From contig CACYLU010000013.1 of the NCBI GenBank assembly GCA_902775375.1, positions 1 to 63,630 on the forward strand: DNA of 63,630 nt, read 5' to 3'. The DNA is from an uncultured Bacteroidales bacterium. Its GTDB lineage: Bacteria > Bacteroidota > Bacteroidia > Bacteroidales > Bacteroidaceae. Of the stretch, positions 1 through 9,279 are shown piece by piece; positions within the stretch are counted from its first letter, which is position 1, and every line of letters starts with the position of its first letter. Made by a program: the position numbers and the translations under genes. Under the pieces are notes generated by a model. The model did no database searches. It was not told the origin of the DNA and worked only from the letters and a program-made list of their open reading frames with translations.

Positions 1-45
1 GCCGATGGTACTGCCCACAAGGTGGGAGAGTAGGTAGCCGCCGTC
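1..45 (+). rRNA. 5S ribosomal RNA, 3' end (partial)
   Basis: The first bases match the 3' part of bacterial 5S rRNA: a CCGATGGTACTGC segment, then GTGGGAGAGTAGGT and the closing GCCGCC. The 5' part lies outside the window, and a terminator follows at 57-93. This implies that an rRNA operon ends here on the + strand. Confidence 0.8.
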
Positions 46-56
46 TTTTTCGAGTG

Positions 57-93
57 AAGCGGTCTTCAGATATACTCTGGAGACCGCTTTTTT
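57..93 (+). terminator. Rho-independent terminator after 5S rRNA
   Basis: A perfect 9-bp stem (57-65 AAGCGGTCT with 81-89 AGACCGCTT) is followed by a T-run at 88-93. It would end the rRNA transcript. Confidence 0.85.
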
Positions 94-164
94 ATTATAG
101 TTTGTTTGGAGAGTCAAATTTATACTGAAATGTTACATTGTCGCTTAAAAAAGTAACGATTTTG

Positions 165-195
165 TTTGCTGTCAACAATATTTTCTTTAACTTTG
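165..195 (+). promoter_or_regulatory. Bacteroidota-type promoter of the leu operon
   Basis: A TTTG box at 165-168 and a TAACTTTG box (TAnnTTTG consensus) at 188-195 are separated by 19 nt. The expected transcription start is near 201-205, just before the leader-peptide ATG at 212. Confidence 0.75.
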
Positions 196-211
196 CATTG
201 TTTTAGAAAAT

Positions 212-301
212 ATGACAATGATTTTCAACAATACATATATTCTATTGTGTGGCATTATTATTCTATTGGCGGGCGTCAGTGGAAGTGAGATATGTGCGTA
301 A
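212..301 (+). CDS. Ile/Leu-rich leader peptide of the leu operon
   Basis: A 29-codon reading frame starts about 10 nt after the predicted transcription start. Its product is MTMIFNNTYILLCGIIILLA followed by GVSGSEICA. Codons 10-12 read Ile-Leu-Leu and codons 15-19 read Ile-Ile-Ile-Leu-Leu; Val22 and Ile27 also occur. That composition is what a branched-chain amino-acid attenuation leader needs, since scarcity of charged tRNA-Ile or tRNA-Leu would stall the ribosome at codons 10-19. The stop codon (299-301) lies just past the proximal arm (279-290) of an antiterminator. No separate function of the peptide is expected. The mix of Ile and Leu codons fits an operon that contains both leuA and cimA. 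Translation itself is inferred. Confidence 0.8.
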   Translation: MTMIFNNTYILLCGIIILLAGVSGSEICA

Positions 302-363
302 ATATATGTAATGTAAAAGAATACAGAGCCTTTCTCACTTCCACAGTGTGAAAGGCTCTTTTT
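279..363 (+). promoter_or_regulatory. Transcription attenuator (antiterminator/terminator) of the leu operon
   Basis: Two mutually exclusive hairpins are visible. The antiterminator pairs 279-290 (GTGGAAGTGAGA) with 333-344 (TCTCACTTCCAC), 12 perfect base pairs. The terminator pairs 325-334 (AGAGCCTTTC) with 350-359 (GAAAGGCTCT) and is followed by T359-363. The arms overlap at 333-334, and the long antiterminator fills the terminator loop. A ribosome stalled on the Ile/Leu codons leaves 279-290 free, so the antiterminator forms and leuA is transcribed. A ribosome that reaches the stop codon covers 279-290, so the terminator forms. This is classical attenuation logic inferred from sequence. 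Confidence 0.85.
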
Positions 364-387
364 GTTGATTGTTATTAATATGAAAAT

Positions 388-1896
388 ATGAGCGAAAGAT
401 TATTTGTTTTTGACACTACTCTGAGAGATGGAGAGCAAGTGCCAGGATGTCAGCTCAACACTGTTGAGAAAATTCAGGTTGCTAAACAACTTGAAGCTTT
501 AGGTGTAGATATTATAGAGGCCGGTTTCCCAATATCTAGTCCAGGAGACTTTAATTCTGTTATTGAGATTTCGAAAGCTGTAACATGGCCTACAATTTGT
601 GCGTTAACGAGAGCTGTTGAAAAAGATATTGATATAGCTGCAGAATCATTGAAGTATGCCAAGCATAAGCGTATTCATACAGGTATAGGTACCAGTGACG
701 AACACATCAAATATAAATTTAATTCTAATCGTGAAGAAATAATCGAACGTGCTGTCGCTGCTGTAAAATATGCAAAGAAGTATGTGGAAGATGTAGAGTT
801 TTATGCAGAAGATGCTGGTCGTACAGAGAATGAATATTTGGCTCGTGTGATTGAAGCTGTTGTGAAGGCTGGTGCAACAGTGGTGAATATTCCAGATACC
901 ACAGGTTATTGTCTCCCGATGGAATATTTTGAGAAGATTAAATATCTAAAAGAGCATGTTGATTGTATCGACCAGGCAATTATCTCTACGCACTGTCATA
1001 ATGATTTAGGTATGGCTACAGCTAATACCTTGCATGGTGTATTAGGTGGAGCCCGCCAGGTGGAAGTAACCATTAATGGTATTGGTGAACGTGCAGGTAA
1101 TACATCTTTGGAGGAGATAGCAATGATCCTGAAGTGTCATAAAGGCATTGGCGTTGAGACTAATATCAATACCACCAAAATTTATCCTACAAGTCGAATG
1201 GTAAGTGGCTTGATGAATATGCCTGTTCAGCCTAACAAAGCAGTAGTAGGAAGAAATGCTTTTGCTCACTCTAGTGGTATCCATCAGGATGGTGTGCTGA
1301 AAAATGTCAACACATACGAAATAATGGATCCTAAAGATGTTGGTTTGGATGATAACTCAATAGTTTTGACAGCAAGAAGTGGGCGAGCTGCTTTAAAATA
1401 TCGTATGAGTGTGTTAGGTGTCGATGTTTCAGACGAGAATAAAGTAGATCAAATATATGAAGCCTTCTTGCGTCTTGCAGACCAAAAGAAAGAAATCACC
1501 GACGATGATGTGATGATGCTGGCTGGAGCAGATCGTACAGCTTCTCATGCAATCAAACTTGATTTCCTGCAAGTTACTACTGGTATGGGTGTTCGCAGCG
1601 TGGCTAGCATCGGGTTGGATATTTCTGGCCAAAAATTTGAAGCTGCAGCAACAGGTAATGGTCCAGTAGATGCTGCCATTAAAGCTTTAAAGAAGATTAT
1701 TCTCAAGCAAATGACGTTGAAAGAATTTACCATCCAAGCAATCAGTAAGGGAAGTGATGATGTAGGTAAGGTGCATATGCAGGTTGAATATGACGGAAGT
1801 ATGTATTATGGCTTTGGGGCTAATACAGATATTGTGACAGCGTCAGTGGAAGCTTACATTGATTGTATCAATAAGTTTAAGATTAAAAAAGCATAG
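388..1896 (+). CDS. leuA: 2-isopropylmalate synthase
   Basis: Condenses acetyl-CoA with 2-ketoisovalerate, the first committed step of leucine synthesis. The 502-residue product has the HMGL-like TIM barrel: DTTLRDGEQ at residues 9-17 with the catalytic Arg and metal-binding Asp, and the metal-binding HCH at 202-204. A C-terminal LeuA regulatory domain for leucine feedback is visible through an [11 protein letters not shown]-type motif. Length fits the family (about 500). It is the first structural gene after the attenuator and is followed 10 nt later by leuC. A paralogous synthase (cimA) sits three genes downstream; LeuA is distinguished by ICALTR and GIGTSD motifs near residues 70-105. Confidence 0.95.
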   Translation: MSERLFVFDTTLRDGEQVPGCQLNTVEKIQVAKQLEALGVDIIEAGFPISSPGDFNSVIEISKAVTWPTICALTRAVEKDIDIAAESLKYAKHKRIHTGIGTSDEHIKYKFNSNREEIIERAVAAVKYAKKYVEDVEFYAEDAGRTENEYLARVIEAVVKAGATVVNIPDTTGYCLPMEYFEKIKYLKEHVDCIDQAIISTHCHNDLGMATANTLHGVLGGARQVEVTINGIGERAGNTSLEEIAMILKCHKGIGVETNINTTKIYPTSRMVSGLMNMPVQPNKAVVGRNAFAHSSGIHQDGVLKNVNTYEIMDPKDVGLDDNSIVLTARSGRAALKYRMSVLGVDVSDENKVDQIYEAFLRLADQKKEITDDDVMMLAGADRTASHAIKLDFLQVTTGMGVRSVASIGLDISGQKFEAAATGNGPVDAAIKALKKIILKQMTLKEFTIQAISKGSDDVGKVHMQVEYDGSMYYGFGANTDIVTASVEAYIDCINKFKIKKA

Positions 1897-1906
1897 TAAA
1901 AATTAT

Positions 1907-3301
1907 ATGAATACTTTATTTGACAAAATATGGGATGCCCATGTGGTGCAACAGGTGGAAGATGGCCCTACGCAACTTTACATTGATCGTTTGTATTGCC
2001 ACGAGGTAACAAGTCCTCAGGCTTTTGCTGGAATGAGACAGAGAGGACTGAAATGTTTCCGTCCTGCACAAATTTTCTGTATGCCAGATCATAACACACC
2101 TACCCATGATCAGGATAAGCCAATAGAAGACCCAGTTTCGAAGAAGCAAGTTGATACATTGGCGAAAAATGCTGAAGATTTTGGCTTGAACCATTTTGGA
2201 ATGATGCACCCTAAGAATGGTATCATCCATGTGGTGGGCCCAGAACGTGGTTTGAGCTTGCCTGGCATGACCATTGTATGTGGCGACTCCCATACCTCAA
2301 CTCATGGTGCTATGGGTGCTGTAGCCTTTGGCATAGGAACCAGTGAGGTAGAGATGGTGATGGCTTCACAGTGTATCTTACAGCAGAAACCCAAGTCAAT
2401 GCGTATCAATATCTCAGGCAAATTAGGCAAAGGTGTTACTGCCAAGGACGTGGCACTTTATCTGATGTCGAAGATTTCTACTTCAGGAGCAACAGGCTAT
2501 TTTGTGGAATATGCAGGTGATGTGGTGAAAAACCTTTCTATGGAAGGCCGTCTTACGCTTTGTAATCTGTCTATCGAGATGGGTGCCCGTGGAGGTTTTA
2601 TCGCTCCCGACGAGAAGACTTTTGAATATTTAAAAGGTCGTGAATATGCACCTACTGGAGAAGCGTGGGATAAGGCAGTTGCCTATTGGAAGACCCTGAA
2701 GAGTGGTGATGACGCTGTATTTGATAAAGAACTTTATTTCGATGGCGCTGATATCGAACCTATGATTACCTATGGCACCAATCCAGGTATGGGTATGGGT
2801 ATCACACAAAGCATTCCTACTTTGGAAGGTATGGGCGAAGCAGCTCAGGCATCGTTTATGAAGTCTATGCAGTATATGGGCTTCGAACCAGGACAGAAAC
2901 TGTTAGGGCACAAGGTGGATTATGTTTTCTTGGGTGCTTGTACCAATGGGCGCATCGAAGACTTCAGAGCCTTTGCTTCAATTGTAAAAGGGAAGAAGAA
3001 AGCAGATGGAGTTACAGTGTGGTTGGTGCCTGGCTCATGGGCTGTTGATCAGCAAATCCGTATGGAAGGCTTGGATTCAGTGCTCCAGGAGGCTGGCTTT
3101 GAGATTCGTCAGCCAGGATGCTCTGCTTGCTTGGCCATGAATGACGATAAAATACCAGCAGGTAAATATGCTGTATCCACTAGTAACCGTAATTTTGAAG
3201 GCCGTCAGGGACCAGGTTCACGCACCATCCTTGCAAGTCCATTGGTAGCAGCTGCAGCAGCTGTGACAGGAGTGATTACTGATCCAAGAACATTAATTTA
3301 A
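1907..3301 (+). CDS. leuC: 3-isopropylmalate dehydratase, large subunit
   Basis: With LeuD it isomerises 2- to 3-isopropylmalate through a 4Fe-4S aconitase-type centre. The same LeuCD can hydrate citraconate in the citramalate route to isoleucine. I chose the ATG at 1907 ([12 protein letters not shown], the usual LeuC N-terminus); a longer reading from 1859 would overlap leuA and add 16 residues unlike the family. The 464 residues match LeuC length. Motifs include [11 protein letters not shown], and three cluster cysteines in FLGACTNGR and GCSACLAM. LeuD starts 7 nt after the stop codon, consistent with co-translation of the two subunits. Confidence 0.95.
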   Translation: MNTLFDKIWDAHVVQQVEDGPTQLYIDRLYCHEVTSPQAFAGMRQRGLKCFRPAQIFCMPDHNTPTHDQDKPIEDPVSKKQVDTLAKNAEDFGLNHFGMMHPKNGIIHVVGPERGLSLPGMTIVCGDSHTSTHGAMGAVAFGIGTSEVEMVMASQCILQQKPKSMRINISGKLGKGVTAKDVALYLMSKISTSGATGYFVEYAGDVVKNLSMEGRLTLCNLSIEMGARGGFIAPDEKTFEYLKGREYAPTGEAWDKAVAYWKTLKSGDDAVFDKELYFDGADIEPMITYGTNPGMGMGITQSIPTLEGMGEAAQASFMKSMQYMGFEPGQKLLGHKVDYVFLGACTNGRIEDFRAFASIVKGKKKADGVTVWLVPGSWAVDQQIRMEGLDSVLQEAGFEIRQPGCSACLAMNDDKIPAGKYAVSTSNRNFEGRQGPGSRTILASPLVAAAAAVTGVITDPRTLI

Positions 3302-3308
3302 GCTCATT

Positions 3309-3902
3309 ATGAAACAAAAATTCAATATTATCACAAGTACCTGTGTACCACTTCCTTTAGAGAATGTTGACACAGACCAGATTATTCCTGCTCGCTTTTT
3401 GAAAGCTACAGATAAAAAAGGTTTTGGAGAAAATCTTTTCCGTGATTGGAGATACGATAAGCAAGGAAATCCTATTAAAGATTTCGTGTTGAACAATCCT
3501 ACCTATGGCGGTGTTGTGTTAGTTGCAGGCAAGAACTTCGGAAGTGGGAGTAGCCGTGAACATGCGGCATGGGCCATTGCAGATTATGGTTTTCGTGTGG
3601 TAGTGAGCAGTTTCTTTGCAGATATCCATAAAAATAATGAGTTGAACAACTTCGTATTGCCAGTAGTGGTTTCTGAATCTTTCCTGCAAGAGTTATTCAG
3701 CTCGATAGCTGCCAACCCAAAGATGGAGGTTGAAGTAGATTTGCCAAACCAAACTATTACGAACAAGGCAACTGGTAAGTGTGAGCAATTTGAAATCAAT
3801 GCCTACAAGAAGCATTGTTTGATGAACGGTCTTGACGATATCGATTTCCTCTTAGAGAATAAGGATAAGATTGAGGCTTGGGAGAAGAATAATGAAAGAT
3901 AA
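3309..3902 (+). CDS. leuD: 3-isopropylmalate dehydratase, small subunit
   Basis: The swivelling small domain of the LeuCD isomerase, 197 residues. Signature motifs are the N-terminal [18 protein letters not shown] and [16 protein letters not shown], which bind substrate with LeuC. Its last codons overlap the start of cimA by 11 nt (ATG at 3892), so the two are translationally coupled. Length is normal for bacterial LeuD (about 200). Confidence 0.95.
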   Translation: MKQKFNIITSTCVPLPLENVDTDQIIPARFLKATDKKGFGENLFRDWRYDKQGNPIKDFVLNNPTYGGVVLVAGKNFGSGSSREHAAWAIADYGFRVVVSSFFADIHKNNELNNFVLPVVVSESFLQELFSSIAANPKMEVEVDLPNQTITNKATGKCEQFEINAYKKHCLMNGLDDIDFLLENKDKIEAWEKNNER

Positions 3903-5478
3903 GTTGCAGCGTGAAATAGAAATCATGGACACCACCTTGCGTGATGGTGAGCAGACGAATGGTGTGTCTTTTGTGCCTCATGAGAAACTGATGATTGCCC
4001 GTTTATTGCTTGATGGCGTTAAGGTGGATCGTATTGAGGTAGCCTCCGCGCGTGTGTCAGATGGTGAACGCGAGGCTGTAACTATGATATGTGATTGGGC
4101 AAAGCGTCACAACCACCTCCGTCAAGTTGAGGTGCTAGGCTTTATTGATGGACATACTTCTGTTGATTGGATTTATTCAACAGGATGCCAGGTTATCAAT
4201 ATGCTTTGTAAAGGTTCAGAAAAGCATTGCACCTATCAGCTTAAAAAAACGGTTGATGAACACATAGCAGATATTAAGCAGACGCTGGATTATGCTACTG
4301 CTCGAGGTATGGAAGCCAATGTTTACCTTGAGGATTGGAGTAATGGAATGAAAGACTCCCAGGACTATGTGTTTACGCTCATGGATGCGCTCACACAGAC
4401 AAATATCAAACGATTCATGTTGCCTGATACATTGGGTGTTTTGAACCCTTTGCAGACATATGATTTTATCAAGAAGATGGTGAAACGCTATCCGCAGGCA
4501 CATTTTGATTTTCATGCCCATAATGATTATGACTTGGCAGTGAGCAATGTACTGGCTGCTGTGTTTGGGGGTTGCAGAGGTTTGCACACCACCATCAATG
4601 GCTTGGGAGAACGTGCGGGGAATGCACCTCTTGCCAGTGTTCAAGCTATATTGAAAGATCATTTTAACGCAGGAACGCATATAGACGAGAGCCGTCTGAA
4701 TGAGGCCAGTCGTATTGTTTCATCCTATTCTGGCATACCTATTGCTCCTAATCGGCCCATCGTGGGCGAAAGCGTGTTCACACAAGTGGCTGGAGTCCAT
4801 GCCGACGGAGATAACAAACGTAACTTATACTGCAATGACTTGCTGCCAGAACGATTTGGTCGTAAACGAGAATATGCCCTGGGAAAAAACAGTGGCAAGG
4901 CCAATATTCGTAAAAATCTAGAAGAGTTAGGCCTTGACCTCGACGATGTCTCAATGCGTAAAGTAACAGAACGAATCATCGAACTGGGTGATAAAAAAGA
5001 GCTTGTGACGCCAGAAGATTTACCATACATCGTGTCTGACGTGTTGAAACATGGGGTAACCAATGACAAGGTGAAACTAAAGAGTTATGTCATAAATCTT
5101 GCTCATGGACTGAAACCAATGGCAATGCTGAAAATTGAAATCAATGGACAGGAATTTGAAGAAAGCTCAAGCGGCGATGGTCAGTATGATGCCTTTGTAC
5201 GTGCCTTGCGTAATGTATATAAAAAGACCTTGAAACGTAAGTTCCCAATGCTGACTAACTATGTGGTAAGCATTCCTCCTGGTGGACGAACTGACGCTTT
5301 GGTGCAAACAGTTATATCGTGGAGTTTTGATAATCGTGAGTTTAGGACCCGTGGTTTGGATGCAGACCAGACTGAGGCAGCTATCAAGGCTACCATTAAA
5401 ATGCTCAATATGATTGAGGATGAATACGAGTTGGGTAAAGACTTGTATGAGGATGAAGATAATAATTTAAAATACTAG
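3892..5478 (+). CDS. cimA: (R)-citramalate synthase (isopropylmalate synthase family)
   Basis: Belongs to the HMGL-like/LeuA-dimer superfamily (528 residues; start ATG at 3892, overlapping leuD). Motifs [43 protein letters not shown] and [12 protein letters not shown] match, from memory, characterised Leptospira-type citramalate synthase better than LeuA. That enzyme condenses pyruvate and acetyl-CoA to (R)-citramalate, which LeuCD and LeuB convert to 2-ketobutyrate, a threonine-independent entry to isoleucine. A C-terminal regulatory domain is present ([10 protein letters not shown] near residue 425), so feedback inhibition is likely. Location between leuD and leuB and the Ile codons of the leader peptide support the role. 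A second isopropylmalate synthase remains possible. Confidence 0.85.
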   Translation: MKDKLQREIEIMDTTLRDGEQTNGVSFVPHEKLMIARLLLDGVKVDRIEVASARVSDGEREAVTMICDWAKRHNHLRQVEVLGFIDGHTSVDWIYSTGCQVINMLCKGSEKHCTYQLKKTVDEHIADIKQTLDYATARGMEANVYLEDWSNGMKDSQDYVFTLMDALTQTNIKRFMLPDTLGVLNPLQTYDFIKKMVKRYPQAHFDFHAHNDYDLAVSNVLAAVFGGCRGLHTTINGLGERAGNAPLASVQAILKDHFNAGTHIDESRLNEASRIVSSYSGIPIAPNRPIVGESVFTQVAGVHADGDNKRNLYCNDLLPERFGRKREYALGKNSGKANIRKNLEELGLDLDDVSMRKVTERIIELGDKKELVTPEDLPYIVSDVLKHGVTNDKVKLKSYVINLAHGLKPMAMLKIEINGQEFEESSSGDGQYDAFVRALRNVYKKTLKRKFPMLTNYVVSIPPGGRTDALVQTVISWSFDNREFRTRGLDADQTEAAIKATIKMLNMIEDEYELGKDLYEDEDNNLKY

Positions 5479-5481
5479 AAT

Positions 5482-6546
5482 ATGAAATTTAAGATTGCTG
5501 TATTGGCCGGTGATGGTATCGGTCCTGAGATCTCAAAAGTTGGCGTTGATGTAATGAGCGCTGTTTGTAAGAAGTTTGGACATCAGGTGACATACGAATA
5601 TGCAATTTGTGGCGCTGATGCTATCGATAAAGTGGGTGACCCCTTTCCTGAAGAAACCTTCCAGACTTGCATGAGGGCAGATGCTGTGTTGTTCTCAGCT
5701 GTTGGTGACCCAAAGTTTGACAATGATCCCACTGCCAAGGTGCGTCCTGAGCAGGGTTTGCTTGCTATGCGTAAGAAGCTTGGCCTGTATGCCAATATCC
5801 GTCCGATGCAGACTTTTAAGAGCTTGCTTCATAAGTCGCCATTAAAGGCAGAACTGGTGGATGGAGCCGATTTCATCACCATTCGTGAGCTGACAGGCGG
5901 TATGTATTTTGGTGAAAAATATCAGGACAATGAAAAGGCCTACGATACCAATTACTATTCTCGTCCTGAAATTGAGCGTATATTGAAAGTAGGATTTGAA
6001 TATGCACGTAAGCGTAACCATCACCTCACCATAGTTGATAAGGCTAATGTGTTGGCTTCTTCTCGTTTGTGGCGCCAGATAGGGCAGGAGATGGCACCTC
6101 TGTATCCTGACGTGAAGACTGATTTCATGTATGTCGATAATGCGTCAATGCGCATGATTCAAGAGCCAAAGTTCTTTGACGTGATTGTCACTGAGAATAC
6201 CTTCGGTGATATCCTTACTGACGAGAGCTCTTGTATCAGTGGCTCAATGGGTTTGTTGCCATCAGCCTCTACAGGTGAGCATACACCTGTGTTTGAACCT
6301 GTACATGGCTCATGGCCACAAGCTAAGGGCTTGAACATTGCCAATCCGTTGGCACAGATTCTTTCTGACGCAATGATGTTCGAATATTTTGACCTCAAAG
6401 CAGAGGGCGCATTAATCCGTGAAGCTGTTGATGCTTCTATTGAGGCTAATGTTCGTACTCCAGAGATCCAGGTTGAGGGAGGTGCAAAATATGGAACAAA
6501 GGAAGTAGGACAGTGGATTGTTGATTATATTGAAAAATCAATATGA
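5482..6546 (+). CDS. leuB: 3-isopropylmalate dehydrogenase
   Basis: NAD-dependent oxidative decarboxylation of 3-isopropylmalate (and probably of 3-methylmalate from the citramalate branch). 354 residues, normal length. GDGIGPE at residues 10-16, [10 protein letters not shown], the DKANVL catalytic-Lys region and the NAD-binding region around [12 protein letters not shown], where family members normally read HGSAPDIAG, are visible. It starts 3 nt after cimA and its last bases overlap the next gene (ATGA at 6543-6546). Confidence 0.95.
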   Translation: MKFKIAVLAGDGIGPEISKVGVDVMSAVCKKFGHQVTYEYAICGADAIDKVGDPFPEETFQTCMRADAVLFSAVGDPKFDNDPTAKVRPEQGLLAMRKKLGLYANIRPMQTFKSLLHKSPLKAELVDGADFITIRELTGGMYFGEKYQDNEKAYDTNYYSRPEIERILKVGFEYARKRNHHLTIVDKANVLASSRLWRQIGQEMAPLYPDVKTDFMYVDNASMRMIQEPKFFDVIVTENTFGDILTDESSCISGSMGLLPSASTGEHTPVFEPVHGSWPQAKGLNIANPLAQILSDAMMFEYFDLKAEGALIREAVDASIEANVRTPEIQVEGGAKYGTKEVGQWIVDYIEKSI

Positions 6547-7493
6547 TAAGATTTTTATTGATTATCTCGTGTTGTATCCTAGGAATGTCTTGTTCTCAAG
6601 ATAAGTCATTACCTAAAGCACCCGACTATTCTGATGCCACACAATGGTACATATCAGATAGGCAAGCTGATGCTGACATGTTTTATATAATATCGACTGA
6701 GATAGGTGATTATACGTTGGAGGATGGCACTGTTCGCCATCTGGCTGACACCTATCTTGACCAGACACGTCAACCTATGTATAGTGAGATGTTAGGAGTT
6801 GACACGCTGACCAGTGGCCGCTTGAACTATTATTCACCTTACTATCGTCAGTGTTCCTTGAATTCGTTTGCCTCTGACAGTGTTTCCTATCGTTTCAATA
6901 TCGCTCTGGATGATGCGCGTCGTGCGTTCGCTTACTATATTGATAATCAAAATAATGGTAGGCCTTTTGTGCTGGCAGGCTTCAGCCAGGGGGCAATGAT
7001 TGCACGTGAGTTGTTGAAAGAAATGGACGAGTCTGTCTATCAGCGCATGGTGGCAACCTATCTCATAGGCATAAAGGTGTCAGAAGAAGATCTGGCAGCC
7101 AATCCCCATATGCATCCTGCGCAAGGCGCTACTGATACAGGCGTCACCATCTGCTATAACAGTATGCGAGGTGAGGATGCTAACTATCCCACACAAAATG
7201 GTTCAAATGTGCTGGCCATCAATCCTGTTAATTGGCGTACCGATGGCTCTGTCGCTACGCTTATTACAGAACCATCGCCAATGAAGCCTGTAGATGAACA
7301 GGCTAAAGACAGTATGACTGTACAGTTAGATACGCTGTCTAACCTGTTGTTGGTTTCTGGCTACTCTGCTACTGATTATGTATTACCTCTCATCGGATCT
7401 CAAACCAGCTATCACACTCGTGAGATCTGGCTCTATCGTGATCAGTTGAAAGAGAACATTCAGCAACGGGTAGATGCTTATTTGAATAGATAG
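6543..7493 (+). CDS. DUF3089-type alpha/beta-hydrolase lipoprotein
   Basis: A 316-residue exported protein with a lipobox at the end of a hydrophobic signal ([11 protein letters not shown]). The body contains YSPYYRQ near residue 97 and the nucleophile elbow GFSQGA near 148, as in the DUF3089 alpha/beta-hydrolase family. Substrate unknown. It overlaps leuB by 4 nt and so is probably the last gene of the leu transcript, though I see no metabolic reason for that link. No clear terminator follows. Confidence 0.75.
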   Translation: MIRFLLIISCCILGMSCSQDKSLPKAPDYSDATQWYISDRQADADMFYIISTEIGDYTLEDGTVRHLADTYLDQTRQPMYSEMLGVDTLTSGRLNYYSPYYRQCSLNSFASDSVSYRFNIALDDARRAFAYYIDNQNNGRPFVLAGFSQGAMIARELLKEMDESVYQRMVATYLIGIKVSEEDLAANPHMHPAQGATDTGVTICYNSMRGEDANYPTQNGSNVLAINPVNWRTDGSVATLITEPSPMKPVDEQAKDSMTVQLDTLSNLLLVSGYSATDYVLPLIGSQTSYHTREIWLYRDQLKENIQQRVDAYLNR

Positions 7494-7616
7494 CAACTTG
7501 ACCTCTTGTCCTACTTTGCTGTGCCTACAATACTGATGATATTCATTTAATATTTAGAATTTGAAGCATTGTGTAGCCATATTGTAAAAAAAACTCTAAA
7601 AAAAATTACGAAACAG

Positions 7617-7647
7617 TTTGTCAGTTGGAAATATTGTTATTAATTTG
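7617..7647 (+). promoter_or_regulatory. Promoter of the AraC-type regulator
   Basis: TTTG at 7617-7620, a 19-nt spacer, then TTAATTTG at 7640-7647 (one mismatch to TAnnTTTG). The ATG lies 45 nt further on. Confidence 0.55.
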
Positions 7648-7691
7648 CAACCTGAAATTCGAAGTCATAATTAATAGAGATAAATTTTGGT

Positions 7692-8189
7692 ATGGTTAAG
7701 CACGAGAACAGTCTTTCGGGTGATACTGTTAAGAAACCTGTGACTGCTGTAAACAGGGAACTGCGCAAGGTCAAAAATCGCATTCATGAGGTAAAAGACA
7801 AGAAAAGTCTGATGAATGTTCCTTATAGAAAGATGATTAGTACAGCAATGCTGAAGAGTATAAGTCAGAATGTTTTGTATATGCTGGAGAAGAAGAAAAT
7901 ATACTTAGATCCAGGATTCACTGCTAAGCAAATGGCAACGGAGTTGCATACTAATACTCGCTATCTTTCAGCTGTAGTTAATACCCATTTTAAGAAGAGC
8001 TATTCGTCTTTGGTCAATGAATATCGAATTAAAGATGCCGTAGTGCTGCTGGCTGATAAACGGTTGCGTAACAAAACCATTGAGGAGATAGGACTGATGG
8101 TAGGCTTTGCCAATCGCCAGTCGTTCTATGCAGCATTCTCCAAATATGTAGGTGAAACGCCTCGTTCTTTCCGGATGAAGTTTATTTAG
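7692..8189 (+). CDS. AraC-family DNA-binding protein (HTH domain only)
   Basis: 165 residues. The C-terminal 100 form an AraC/XylS double helix-turn-helix: KQMATELHTNTRYLSAVVN (first HTH) and KTIEEIGLMVGFANRQSFYAAFSKYVGETPRSFR (second HTH, with the typical GF-x-S-F core). The N-terminal 60 residues are basic and show no ligand or receiver domain, so this is a short stand-alone regulator or the output part of a system partnered elsewhere. It has its own promoter and is followed by a terminator at 8255-8283. Targets are unknown. Confidence 0.85.
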   Translation: MVKHENSLSGDTVKKPVTAVNRELRKVKNRIHEVKDKKSLMNVPYRKMISTAMLKSISQNVLYMLEKKKIYLDPGFTAKQMATELHTNTRYLSAVVNTHFKKSYSSLVNEYRIKDAVVLLADKRLRNKTIEEIGLMVGFANRQSFYAAFSKYVGETPRSFRMKFI

Positions 8190-8254
8190 CTCCTCGTTAT
8201 AATTAAGAGCTTCCTATGCTCATCATGCGATGGTTGGCAAGCTATACACATACA

Positions 8255-8283
8255 ATGTCTCCGCTATGGCGGGGACATTTGTC
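8255..8283 (+). terminator. Terminator after the AraC-type gene
   Basis: Stem 8255-8264 (ATGTCTCCGC) with 8269-8278 (GCGGGGACAT), one T-G wobble, loop TATG, then TTTGTCTT. Confidence 0.75.
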
Positions 8284-8750
8284 TTACCTATAGATTCATA
8301 CCCCATTCAGTTCGTTGTGTTGATCGCTGTCAGTGCAGCCGTTAATGCCGATGTTGTGAAGTTGATTCTCGTTATGTAAGTACACCTTCTAAACGATAAC
8401 ATTTGTAACGCCGTTTATCTAGTCTTGAGTAAGAAATTAACTGTAGCAATAAGTCAAAGATCGTTTTGCTGCCAACTACATAGGGTAGCAGCTCCCGCTT
8501 GTGATCACATTGCAATCAAGAACCCTTGCTTCCTTCATCGCCGTTGGCCACCAGCGGTGTTGTCAGTTCTGTTCTCAATTGTATTGCAAAATTAATAAAT
8601 ATATTTTATATATGCAAATGATATAATAAAAAATATTATATTATTTTTGTTTTTTTCTGCTTCCCATTTGTCCTATGCAAACTGCCCTTGTCTTTATGAA
8701 CATAAACATGTGCTGTCCTCTGTTGCCTATAAACGCCCCAGGAAGCCCCC
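8284..8750. other. Gene-free intergenic stretch
   Basis: No supportable gene. On the minus strand 8372-8512 there is a 45-codon open stretch that reads like protein (ELLPYVVGSKTIFDLLLQLI) but has no start context or recognised family; it may be the tail of a decayed gene. The region 8590-8650 is extremely AT-rich. Confidence 0.5.
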
Positions 8751-8756
8751 AAATCG

Positions 8757-8822
8757 TTTAGCGGAAGTAAAAGGTGGGTTTAGCGGAAGTAAGCGGGCAG
8801 TTTAGCGGTAGTAAATCCTCGA
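8757..8822. repeat. Tandem 22-bp repeat, three units
   Basis: TTTAGCGGAAGTAA starts at 8757 and 8779 and TTTAGCGGTAGTAA at 8801, an exact 22-bp period with variable filler. A fourth degenerate unit may lie at 8866-8880 (AAGTAAACGGTAGTT). Non-coding; function unknown. Confidence 0.8.
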
Positions 8823-8892
8823 TCATTCTGAGCTGCCATTTTGTTTCGCTTCCCAGTATCCCTCTAAGTAAACGGTAGTTTTTCATCTATGC

Positions 8893-9036
8893 GTTGCAGT
8901 TGTTGCAGTTGTTGCAGTTAAAAACAGTCTGTTCAAAAGTCAATAATAATTTTTATATTTATATATATAAATATAAAGATAATTTTGGGATGTGTATAGT
9001 CTCTAAAATAACTGCAACAACTGCAACAACTGCAAC
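8893..9036. repeat. 144-bp symmetric inverted-repeat element
   Basis: The left arm 8893-8920 and right arm 9009-9036 are perfect 28-nt inverted repeats made of a 9-bp unit (GTTGCAGTT in three tandem copies). Exactly at the shared centre (8964/8965) lies a perfect 26-nt AT palindrome, 8952-8977. The DNA between arm and palindrome is not complementary. The layout resembles a miniature inverted-repeat element or a large RNA hairpin; no gene is inside. Confidence 0.85.
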
Positions 9037-9229
9037 AAAACCTGAAAATGTTGTGTATTTTCCTAAAAAAGTTGACTCTTTCTATCCCTCGACTTAATGC
9101 ACATGAATTATCCTCAAATGTTAAATCTTCACCCATCCACGAAAATAAATCGACTTTTATAGTAGCGATGTGAAATATTTTCGTGCATTTAGATAAGTTA
9201 CTTTCACGCGAATTTAATAATACGTATTC

Positions 9230-9261
9230 TTTGCATTTCTCCTGCTTTTTTTGTATTTTTG
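9230..9261 (+). promoter_or_regulatory. Promoter of the M49 peptidase gene
   Basis: TTTG at 9230-9233, 20-nt spacer, TATTTTTG at 9254-9261. The ATG follows at 9280. Confidence 0.7.
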
Positions 9262-9279
9262 TACAAAAAATAGGACATT

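Noticed and set aside
8372-8512. Minus-strand 45-codon gene
   Set aside because: No start context, no recognised family; mentioned only as a possible remnant.
8757-8822. Possible CRISPR array (22-bp repeats)
   Set aside because: Unit is too short, filler of only about 8 nt, no cas genes nearby.
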